64,000 bases of DNA, taken from assembly GCF_905475395.1 (NCBI RefSeq), contig NC_058337.1:12946983-13010982 (forward strand), read 5' to 3'. The stretch is from Chrysoperla carnea. Lineage: Eukaryota > Arthropoda > Insecta > Neuroptera > Chrysopidae. Positions 47,901 to 59,900 of the stretch are shown piece after piece. Made by a program: the position numbers and the translations under genes. Each line of letters starts with the position of its first letter. The first letter of the stretch is position 1. The notes below the pieces were generated by a model, which did not search any database, was not told the DNA's origin, and saw only the letters and a list, made by a program, of their open reading frames with translations.

Positions 47901-50900
47901 AGAGTCGATTTAGTAGTTAAACTTATTTCATTTCTTGGCGACCCTAGGGAAAATTGAAATTATAAAATCTTTTTTAAATTCAGTATAGTGGCACTGTTAT
48001 CAGTCATAAAAAAATTCATATATAAATTATAAATAATACGAATTCATTGACGTAGAACTAATTTCCACACTATAATTTAATCGATTTTGAGTTTAATTGC
48101 CATAGTGTTATGAAGTCACGAATAGTCGCGATATTTGTGCAACTTATATAAAAAACTCATTTATGCGTGATTTTTTTCCACAAAAAATGTATTTTAACTT
48201 AATAGCAATAAAATTTGATTTTAACTTTTGGTGCAGAATCTTAACTTTTTTGAAAAAAGATTCTATTCGCTCCGAGCGTGAATTTCGTTTCCATGACAAC
48301 GATACACTACTTTAATTATAGAATTAATGGATGCATATATAATTGTGTGGATTGCATTGAAAACTTACATTTAAAATTTAATATTCTTGTTTCACAAATT
48401 TAAATAAATAATTACGATAATTAACATTTGAAAAATAATATTTGTACAATTTGATTTCTTATTTTCACAATTTTTAATGCATTAAGTTTAATTAATTAGT
48501 GTTTTTCAATCATTTTAATTTGACAGTTTCTATATCATTAACATGTAAATAATTGCAAATTAGTCATAACAGCCCACTTTATCTCCAAAATTTTTCACTT
48601 AAAGCGCTGGCATCGATTTTATTATCCCTACCATGACTACGCACACAACGAATAAGTGAAAGAATTTTTAAAATCGGTTAAGTAGTGAACTCAAAAATGA
48701 CGGTTTCACTTTTTAATGGATTTTTACTTTTGGTGCGGAACCTTAATTTTTTGAAAATTAAATGTAGCCAATGTTACTTGCTGATAATGTAGCATTCTAT
48801 AGGTGAAAGAACTTTAAAGATCGGTTAAGTATTGAACTCAAAAATGACGGTTTATATTTTCATATAAACTTTCATCCCCTATTTCACTCTTTTAGGAGAT
48901 GAATTTCGAAAAATCCTTTTTTTATGTGACATCTACAGTATCAAATCAATATCTTCTCGAAATTTCAAACTTCCATCATTAGCGATTCAGGCTGGGCGTC
49001 GATATATCAGTTGCGACATTGCCTATTCCCCCTCTAGATTATTTCCCCTATCTGAAATTTTATATCAAAATCGGAGCTGTTATTGAATGGCTATTTTATG
49101 TATGCCTTTATTTGACTAATTTATGTCCATGTTTGGTAGAAATTGATATGACTTTTGAAAACATCTCGAAATCATATAAGAAACCTTTTCTAACTAATTT
49201 TTTTAGAGACATGCCCCGTGTTTGTCTTTGATTTAAACCTTTCAAATGTATAAAAAATCCATTTCGAAAATTAATTATTCAATACCGATCATTGTGTCAA
49301 AAATGGGCTTAATATAAACGATAAATTATTCAACCATAAATCATTCGAAGAGCTTGATCAATTTTAAAGCATTTTATGGCTCTTTTGATTATTGATTCAG
49401 AAGAGATATAAAACCTATACCAAAAATGTTTTCACGCTTTATAAATTTTTATAGAGTTCATTAAGTCCTTTGTTAATGTCAATAAATCGATTTAAAATTA
49501 CGCGGCAAATTCGTAAAAAATATTTCTATTATACTAATTTAATTTTATTATTACTACAGTGGTTTTTACTTAAAAAAATATTTACTTCTGTTTTAAAAGA
49601 TAGATAAGGCATATCAACTAATCTTTTATAAATTATCTCTAAAAACTAAAGTAAGGTTATGTACAATAAATTATAGTACAAATTATCAGCTGTGATAATA
49701 AATTGTGATAAAATCTTAAAGAATTTTAAAATAATGATAATCCAAAAAAAAGTAAAACATTTTTTTTAATAGCTCATTGAAAACTTAATTGCAAGTAATA
49801 ACACCTACCTAAGTGTTAATATAATTTTAATGTGTTTTTTTATTTTTTTATTTGAAAGCTATGAATAATTTCTACTACTACGGTATTTATAAAATTATTG
49901 AACACAGTCTGTAAGCTACGAATACGGACTTATTCTAATACCTTAACCTAACATTTAGGATTATTTGGTTTAAATTTACATATAATTTCAATTTAAAAAT
50001 AATTTTCAGACATTTAAAATCTGCTTAAATGTTTTTTTAAATTATTTTTTTTTTTAAATTCATTTTTTTTTTCCTTTTAAAATATTCTTTATGATTGTAA
50101 TTCAAAGTCGCATTTACACTGTACAAATAGCGTATATGCGTACATTTATTTTTATCAATATTATATATTAAAAATTAATTAGCGGCAAATTAATGGATAA
50201 AAGTTTTAATAACCAGTATGATTCCTTTGTCACTGAAAATTTTTTTTATCTTACTGATAAATATTTCAAACTAAAACAAATAAATTATCATGGCATGTCT
50301 GCACTGTTATAGTGTAAACACGGCTTTGGAATAGTTGTTTTGTGTATACATATATAATGTTGTATACTAATTTTAATTTATACTGTGTTCACTTTGAGCT
50401 ATAAGGAAAATTTATCAATTTTATCTTAATAATAACATTTTATTAAATTTTTCTAAAATTGTACGTATGTTAAACTGTTTGCAATATTTTTTAACGACAA
50501 ATAAATTATTTTTTTTAATGTTATTTTGTCTTTCGTTCAAGTGTTGGTGAACAAACTATATTTTTTTTATGCAACTGAGTCAATAAGAATTTTTATTATT
50601 CCGTTTACTGTTTTCGTCTAACATGTGATTTTTTTAATTTTTCTATCCTTTTTCAACAACAATATTATAATCATTAATTTTTATTTTTTAATTTCTTCCC
50701 TGTTTTTAATATAGAAAATGAATAAACAACAATATTTAACCGTTTGTTCTTTATTGTATTTAGAATTTTGATTGTTGAATTTTCTTATTGTTCGTACTTA
50801 ATCTATATAGATAAATTTCTAAAACTCGTAGCAGTTCGTAGCAAACTGTGTTCAATACTCTTTTAAAGAGAATAATTGCTAATTTTTATTTGTAGCGTAA

Positions 50901-53900
50901 AATTATCCGTAGCTGTCTGTGTTCAATTTTTTTTTGTGGTGAATAATTGCTAATATTAAATTTAAGCGTAGATTCGTAGCAATTAAATTTTTCTATTTTA
51001 TTCGTAGCAATTCGTAGTGGATAACATAACCTAATCTAACCATTGTAACCTTAGTAATTAATTTTATAATTTTTGAAATATTATATGTGATAAAATTGTG
51101 TTCTATCATATATTAAAAAAAAAAAATTTTTTTTAATCAAAAGTTCGAGTCAAAAACATTGCATAAAAAATTTATTCATTTTAGAAAACATCGAAATAAA
51201 AAAGTTATATTATTTTGAATTGAACTTATAAAACTTTCGAATAAGAATACCAACCTTAGAGAATTTTATTTAAAAAAAATCATAACTCAAATATATTTAG
51301 AATCTTCAAGTTGGTTGTACAGTTAGTTAATCTCATTGCGATTTTCATAACTGTAACAGTTTGTCAAAAAGTCAAAGAAATTTAATAAAAGTTTTTTTTT
51401 TTTTTAATATTTTAAAAAATTAAAATGTTTAGAACAAGTTCTATATATTTATTTAGAAATTTATTAACATTTTAAAGTTTATTGATTTATTACTATCGCC
51501 ATCTTTTATTATTGTTTTAACCTCGTTTTGATCAATTTTTTAATCAAAAAGTAAGTTTTTAAAGAAACATTTCATAAAATATCCTATATTTTTTAAATGT
51601 GTGTTGTAAAAATGTAATTACCCCATATTTTAATATTGTATTCACTGAAAAATGTAAAACTTGCATTGTAAATACTTAAACCTTTCCTGTTGGTCAATTT
51701 GAAAAATTATAAAAGTTTAACTGAAAATTTAATATTAACTTTGTAATTTCACCATCTTTTTACCATGACTACCATGAATTTACAAAAATTATAAACCTTT
51801 GTTGACAATCACTTTTAGGATTGTATTCAAAATACTAATATTTAGGATGCCCATATTTAAATCATGTTTTTATTTTTAGGAGTATCTGAGAATACTGAAA
51901 TGGCTGTTACAAAACCCCCGAAATTAGACAATTCATCTGCTAAAACAGTACTTGAATTCAGCTGCCGAACAGTAAGAATTGGAAGTTACAAATGTACACC
52001 AACAAACGAGGTAAGTAGTTTTTGTAATTTATAGATTAGATTTAACATTTTAAGTATTACTTTTCGAAAATTTTCTATGAATAAAATTATCTGTTTTAAA
52101 AATATCGGTACAGTAAATATTTATGAGAAAGTGGTCAAATACCAAACTGAGCACATCTTTGTTGTTAATTTTACTATTATTTGAGAAATTTGAAAGTTAA
52201 ATTAATATTAACGAGCATTTAACTCACGTTAGAAGAATCTAGGAATCGGATCGTTGAAACTACAGCAAACAGTTATTGTTATTTAAATTTTATCTCGATA
52301 ATACATTAATTGCAAACATGGGCAAATGAACTTTTTTATTTTTTTCTAGTAAACAGGGAATATACACCTAAAATAGTATCGTGAAATAAAAACGATAACA
52401 AAAAATATACTATAGTTCATAGAAAACCAATTTTAGTTTTTCAAAAAACTTACATTTTTAGTAAACTATCAATGTCTAAATAGGGGAGTCCAAGAGGGGA
52501 TTTAGGGAGAAACTCGAGCGAGTTAGATTAACATATGAGAGTTTTTTGGTCCTTCTTAAATACCCCCACCGACGATCAGATTAGTAAAAAAACCGGTAGG
52601 TAAATTAACTCGCACGCGTCAGATTAAAATATGGTGGTTTAATTACATGCTACAATATTTCAATAATCTGACGATTTAAGCGTAACGCAAGGAAATGGCA
52701 AGTTTGCATAATTGCATCAAAAAAACGTTACCTATAGTAACTCGAGCACGGTTTAATTTTTTGTTTTATTTTGAAGGAAAAAACTCAAGAAATACGAAAA
52801 ACTGTTTTTTAGTATTTTCTAAGGCCTATAAGTCCCAGCGCTAGATTGAAAATGTTTATAGGACCTTTTTTTTCTTAAAATAATCTAAGTAACAAAATGA
52901 CATAGGTCTCGACGATGCTCAAGTTACTATACTTTTAACACCCTGGGCTCCTCTACTAAAAGCTTATAAGCTTTGATACCGAATTTAATAAAATATATAG
53001 GACATTTAAACAATGAACTTTGTTAGTTTTAAATATAAACTTGTTATTATAAAATTTTATAATTGTACTTTTTGGTAATTTGTAGATAGCTGTATCAAAA
53101 GATTTGTTAAGGTTACCAGTTCCTAGAAAAGATAATACACCTGTAACATTGAAATTAAAATATAATCAAATAGTGAAAATATTAGTCCATTTTGGGAAGT
53201 CATTACCAATAATGTTTTTATACGTATTACCTGGTGCAGCACGACAAATTCGTGAAGTAATGGAAATGAAAGATGATGAATCAGAAAAAGATTACTATTT
53301 TAATCCAACCTCGGATAAGGCTGGTTTATATCGACGCATTGTTCTAATACCTTCAGAACTATCACCTGAAGATGGAAAGCTACTTAAATCATTATTTGTT
53401 GGAAAATTAGATGAATTAAATCAAGCAGATGCTAATGAAATTTTAATACGTGCGTGTGGTGATGCAGCAAAATTACCACATAAAGAAAAGTTAGATGAAA
53501 AGTCTGCACTTCATAAAATAACAAGAAGTTCTACAGGATCAAGTTCATTAACAAATATGCCTGTTAAACAATTGTTGAAGTATCCAAGGCACGGTAAAGG
53601 TGGAATTCCAATCTACAGTGAAGATTATGCGTGTTTGGCAACCGATCAATTTTTAAACGATGTTATCATTGATTTTTATTTAAAATATTTGTTAGAAACG
53701 TGTCTTACTTCAGATAAACGAGACAAATTTCATATATTTAGTACGTTTTTTTATAAGCGATTAACGTCCAAACCTCAAGTTAAAAATAGGTAAGTCACTT
53801 CATCCTTAAATTTATGCTCATTTTGACTTAACCCGTCCGTACTCGCGTCAACCGTTCGGTAATCTTTAGTCGCGTGATGGGAGATTTTTTAACGCGTTCT

Positions 53901-56900
53901 GCACATTCGTCAATTATTTCGAACTTTAAATATTCTATATGTAAATCATAACTTGTACCTAATTTTTATATAAATTTATTTTTTATTGCACTAGCTAATT
54001 AAAAATAGTTCGATTACATGACTATTGATTGATGTCTGAGAGTGAAAATAATAGATCAGAGTAATAATCTAAATAATTAAATTCATTTAAACTAACGAAA
54101 GTGCATCACGAACCGCTCGTGATGAGAGAAATTTTCACAATTTCTAAATAACTAGAAAAAGCAAATTTTTATTAAACTGTAGAAAGATTGAAAAAATTTG
54201 AATAATTCATAATTCGAAAATAAATAAGTTATATAGAAGATAGAAAAAGTTTCAACCACATATACCATTTGTAAAACAACGAAAAGAGATATCAAACTGA
54301 AATTTTTAATTTTTTATAGTGTGTTCAAGACTTAAAAAGTTAGTTTGAGTTCAAAAGTTATGTATGTTTAAAATCAAGATTGAGCAAAAAGCTCATAACA
54401 CGAGTACTGACGGGTGAATCAAAGAAAGAAAAAATATAATTCACCATTAAAACTTTTTTGAAACATTTAAATATTCAAAATTTAAAGAATTTTTCGAACA
54501 AAATTAATTGGAAATAATGTTTTTAAGAATTTTTTTCTGTAACAATTTATCACATAAAAATAATATTTACCGAGATAATTATACTAAAATTCAAGTTGGA
54601 AGCCATTCTAAAGGCTTTTGAAATTTGTGGGAGGAAATTTCAATGAAGTGTTTTCGTGCTATACCTTATCCATCAAGCCAAAATTAAAAACCGAATTTAC
54701 TGGATGGGCCATTTAAAAATTGGAATTTATTTTGCTATAAAATGAAAGCACATGGGGGTTTTTAAATGGTTGTTGCTTTATTGAAAAGAGTATACTTTGA
54801 AATTAAACGTGGAACACAAATTCGTTCGAATGACTGCTACAGGTCTACTCTACAGTAACCCATTCTGCCGGCCCAATTGTACATTTTCGATTATTTGAGC
54901 CTCTATTACGTCAACGGCAACTTAAATTGCATGTTTCAAGTCGTCAAACGTCTCTGGATGTTTATCGTAACATTTGTCCTTAACGGCTCCCCACATATGT
55001 AACTTATTTAATTTATCCAGTTTACATCCTTATTTTAAGTTATTTGATTTGTATTTTTTTAAATAGTTGATTTAAAAAATATTATTTTTAACTTACAGGA
55101 AATCTGTACCAGATTTTGAAAACGATTCGTCATTGAGTGCAGCACAACGACGACATTTAAGAGTAGCACGTTGGACGCGTGGTATTGATATTTTTGAAAA
55201 AGATTTTGTTATAATACCAATCAATGAATCGTCACATTGGTTCTTAGCAATTATATGTTATCCTAATTTAGAAGGGGCGAGAAGACTTAGCGATGATAAA
55301 CCGGTTGATATTAAGAATATTACAAAAACATCAAAAAGTATGTATTTCTTAATTATGTTTTAATCTTTTAAGTATTAATAAATGGTGCCACTAATATTAT
55401 TAGATTACTATTATAATATAACCATAATAAATATAACACAGAGTAAGAGCTAACCCTATTAAAATCAATCAATCAACAAGTCAATCGCATAAAAAAATTT
55501 GTTTCAATATGAAAATCATTTTATGTCAAGGCGGAAGTTTGCTTTAATATTAGGTTTACCAACATTTTTTATACAGTGAGTCGTGAGGAATATATTGACG
55601 TTTGCCCTGCTTTTATTATTGTAAATATTATTGACGAACAAATTGCAAACAACTTAAAAAATATTTTATTTTAAAGTAGTCTTTTTTTTGCCGAGCGTTT
55701 AGTTCTTAGTTCAAGTTGTGAAAATGTATTAACGCTATTATTGTTTGGTGCATGTGGAATAATAATATTAGGAATGGCCGATACGCCAGTACTTTTAAAA
55801 CAAAATGATTTTTCCCATTGCCACTATGTATGTTAACATTAAATAAAAATTCCAAGGGATAGTCCAATCATCTTAAGGTTTTACCTCGGAATCTAACAGA
55901 TTAAGCTGAATATTTGCTACAAACCTTTATTTTGATAGTACAAATTTTGTTTCAAAAGTCACGTATGGTGACGTGTCAGTGTCCTTAGATTTTCAAGATC
56001 AAAGGTCACAAAAATTCTCCATACATTTTGTCTAAAACCTTTTTTTATACGCTGAACCGTTTTTCAAATAGAGGGCGCAGAAGATGGATCGCCCAGTTAT
56101 ACGTATCTTAGTGAAGGGTCAATCGTGAATTTCAGTCTATTATATTTCCTGATCTTCTATAAACCTATAAATTTCTTTGATTACATATGTGAAGTGGTGA
56201 ATCTTTCTTATTGGAGATGGTATTGGCTTTAAATAATTGCTGTATCATAGCAAACGGTGCGCTATTTTGTCTCAGCAGCAATCAAGTTATGCTCATAGGA
56301 TACCAGATCTTTTACAAGTACTTCCAAAATATCGTTTCGTTCTTTTGCCCTATTTTCAAAAAAGATTTCAGGCAAAATTTTTAGAGAATTTTATCCTCTA
56401 TAACTATAATAATAAATGTAAATACGATTGAAGGCAAAGAAAACGAGATATTCTCAAAAAAACTGATTCTTGCTGTCTTTAATCTTGAATATCTAAGGAT
56501 GGTTGGTTATACGTGACAGCTTATTCCATTAGATTTCGAGGTTGATTCCCTTTTATTGTAAGATGTGTGGATTAGGACTTCTAACCTATTTGAAAAATTT
56601 TCAAATAACTCTTCTAAAGCATGCATGCATTTTGAATTGAATAAACTTTGATAATAATGAATGTTGGGGTTGATTTATGTATTAATACTTTTGAGCATCA
56701 GCATACTAATCGGGGATTGCTTAACAAACCTAATTGAATATATATAGGTAAAAAGTATCAAATTCAAATTGGAAATACAATACTTACAGCCATAAAAAGA
56801 GAAGCGAAAAATTCAACAGATTTAATGAATATGCAATCGGAAGATATTGATGGTAGTGATCGTGATGAAGCTGAGGGTAGTGACAGTGATTTAGAACATA

Positions 56901-59900
56901 ATGATAGCGAAGAAGATACTCCACCAGATGAATCGAGTGCAGCAACAATCAAAGAAGAGAATAAAAATCCTCGTGAAAATGGTGACGTTCATCAAAACGC
57001 TATTAAACAGTAAGTTTTAAATAACAGTATTATCAATAACAAGCTTATTAAATATAATATTTTAAGATATTTATAACGACATTAGAGAGAACGCGATATC
57101 TTTAAAAGAGAAAAATATAGTTATCTAAATAGTAGCATATTGCTTCAATAAATCTGCCAACGTTCCAACAAATACTATCATATATTGCCCATCTGTGTTT
57201 ACTGTGTATAAGCATCTGATAGTACCGGTACACAAAGTAAATTGAACAACATAGCCGCTTGCACTTGTCACTTCTGGATTAGACTAAATATTCGCCAAAA
57301 ACTAATGTTCGATTATTGATTTTTCGCCAACTAAACGGTCAATTACATCGTAATTAAGCTCAAAGCATCTCTTTCGCAAAGTTATTTTCTATAGTAAAAC
57401 GCGAACTAAAAACAATTTTAAAAAAAACGACTGTGTTAGATAAAAACCGAAAAGAAAAAAAACTAGTCCATCAGTTTACATAGCGACTTTAACAGTCGGG
57501 ACTCATTAAAATCTCGACCGACTCAAATATTCCCAATAATGGGTCCCGACTGTTAAGTCGCTATGTAAACTGCTGGACTTCTTTTTTATTTTCACTTTTA
57601 ATTTAACGAAGTCCAGATTTAGTTAGAATACCTTTTCAATGATACCCCACTAACCATACTTTACCGACTATCATTTTTTCTTTTTCACAATATGGCCTCT
57701 GCTGGTCGCCATATTGAATTTTCATTTCTGCTATATCTTCAATAGCACTCGCAAGACTAAGACAAATCAATTGGCTTTGAAATCATCAAAATCGTCCCAT
57801 GCCTTTGGTCTCTATTGTGCTATATAAGAACACACATACATATATAGACTGATAAACACATTACCACTCCTTTGCGTCGCGCAGTCGGGTAAAAATGTCT
57901 AAAAATTTCTTCTAAATGTAAGTCCTATTTGGATAAGGTTCAAAATTTATAGCAGTTAACAAAGACAGATGGTCAATGGCCCTAAAATTTTTTTACAGCT
58001 TTATGTCGTTGAAAACTTTTGATTTTTTCGTGCAAATTAGTATATTACACTACAAGGGCAGAAAGCTTGAAATTCATGCACTGCGCGATATGATGGCGCA
58101 CAGTTCGGGGCTCTCAAACTTTCTGCCTTTGTGATACCAAAACATAAATGTCGGACTTTCTGCTTCCCAACAGAAGAAGCAAGTACGTACTTTCGGCCAT
58201 GGATAAAGTAAATATTTTTTCTCATTTCTGTGCAGAAAGTGTGAACTTTCTGCCCACTGTGTAAAACGAAATTGCCGCTTTCCGCCTCCGCCGGGTAGAA
58301 AAATAGTATGCGAATCACGTAATATACTATTTTTCGCATGTCGTTAGAAATACCTTAAAGAGGTTTACATTTTTAAATAAATAAGAACAAGTTCTTTGAT
58401 GCTACCAAAAGACTTGGATGCTGTCCAATTTTGACAGAAAGATACTTGGATGAAATCGTACTAGCTGCTAATTTCACACTAGTTCAGTACATTTTTATTA
58501 GTTAAAAATAATAATTTTCAAACCTTAGATACAAAAATCATTATCATTGGATATGAAATGAAAATCGTCTTTACTTACATCTAGAGATCAATAATCAAGG
58601 AAGTGATAGGGACGGTTTGGTAAGGGTATTACGACGAGATATTTCATTCCTTACATTATAAGGAACATTTGTACTGGAAATGCGTCCTTCGCAGCTAGAG
58701 ACGTTAGAAACTTTGTGCAACACCGTGTTAGGCTTTGATAATTAAAGTTTTTCTCTGTCTTTAACAGTTAAGAGATGTATCAAAACTGGCCAACGATTAT
58801 TAACAGTAAAACACAACTTGCATCAAATTTAATAAACTGTAAAGAGATAGAGCAAAAACAAATAAAAGAATAGAGAAAAAATGTTTTTCATATAACAACT
58901 TTAGTTTCAAATATTTGTTCGACAAATCAACGGATTCAATCTCGACACGATGTGCAAAGTTTCCAACGTCTGTTACTCCGAAAGAGAGCGTTCCGGGGTA
59001 CATATTCCTTGTACGAAAATTGTTTTTTTGTGGCACTCTATGAACCTCTTGATTATTATCAATTTGTTCGGGAACATTCATTATAAAAAAACAGTACCTG
59101 AATAGCAGAACAACTCAAATAATAATAATTTTATGAAAACAAGTTTTATATAAAAGTTGTAGGGTTAAAGAGTTTTACTAAGTTGATACTTTGAAATTGA
59201 CCTTGAATTTCAAAAAAATTGTTCAGCCTTTCAATAGGATTTTGATTTTCAAAATTTTTTAACATAAACTTTTGTTTACAGACCTTGTATATTAATATTT
59301 GATTCATTATCAGCGGGAACATCTCGATCACGTGTTGTAGCAACGTTAAGAGATTATTTAACGTGGGAACATCGTGAAAAATTCAAATCGACAAAAACAT
59401 TTAATAAATTAAACATGAGGGGCCATACACCAAAAGTACCGCAACAAACTAATTTTACAGATTGTGGACTTTACGTATTGCAGTATGTTGAAGCATTTTT
59501 AACGGTAAGAACTAATCTTAATTACTTATTGTATTCAATAATGTGCTTTTGTTTCGTTTCGAAGTTCGAACACGAATTTTGCAAGGTAAATTATGATCGT
59601 TTTTGAGCGATCGTGGTGGAGCCCTATGCAGTTCATAACTCAGATTTCGCAATCGGTCTATGATTTCTCTTCAACGGAATTTCATTTTAATCAATATCAT
59701 AAATGAAACCTTTCACAAATATGACTACCTGTGACAAAGACGGGAGAGTTACAAAATCTAAAAATTTGTGTGACGTAATTTATAGATACAAATTTTCTCC
59801 TCTTTGTGCCTGTCTTAAAACTTACAAAATCTCTAAATATTAGATAAAATATAAATTTGATGTATTTATAAATTTATTATTTTAACATATTAATTGGCGA

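Larger units (their letters stand above)
41594..51879 (+). other. velo intron 14 (10.3 kb)
   Basis: The longest intron. It contains a TTAA/CCC-GGG element (41704-42503), a dispersed repeat with a 149-bp internal duplication (43060-43682), a GC-rich element (44793-45473), a foldback element (46631-47216), a family A copy (47447-47760) and a repeat at 48210-48900. From about 49250 to 51870 it is AT-rich with homopolymer runs and no recognisable feature. An alternative promoter for the protease half could hide here. Confidence 0.6.
57010..59281 (+). other. velo intron 18
   Basis: Contains a ~43-bp-arm inverted repeat (57465-57579), a tract shared with 41880-41960 (GAACTTTCTGCCCACTGTG near 58232) and an imperfect foldback pair (GACGTTAGAAACTTTGTGCA near 58702, inverted near 58950). 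No exon seen. Confidence 0.6.

Noticed and set aside
41594..51879. Boundary between two genes in velo intron 14
   Set aside because: Considered because the intron is 10.3 kb. No stop and poly(A) signal directly follow exon 14 in its spliced frame, exon 15 has no convincing start, and phases match. I kept one gene but list the test.
56764..56952. Serine-rich antisense frame opposite exon 18
   Set aside because: The reverse complement of GAA/GAT acidic codons; no independent support.
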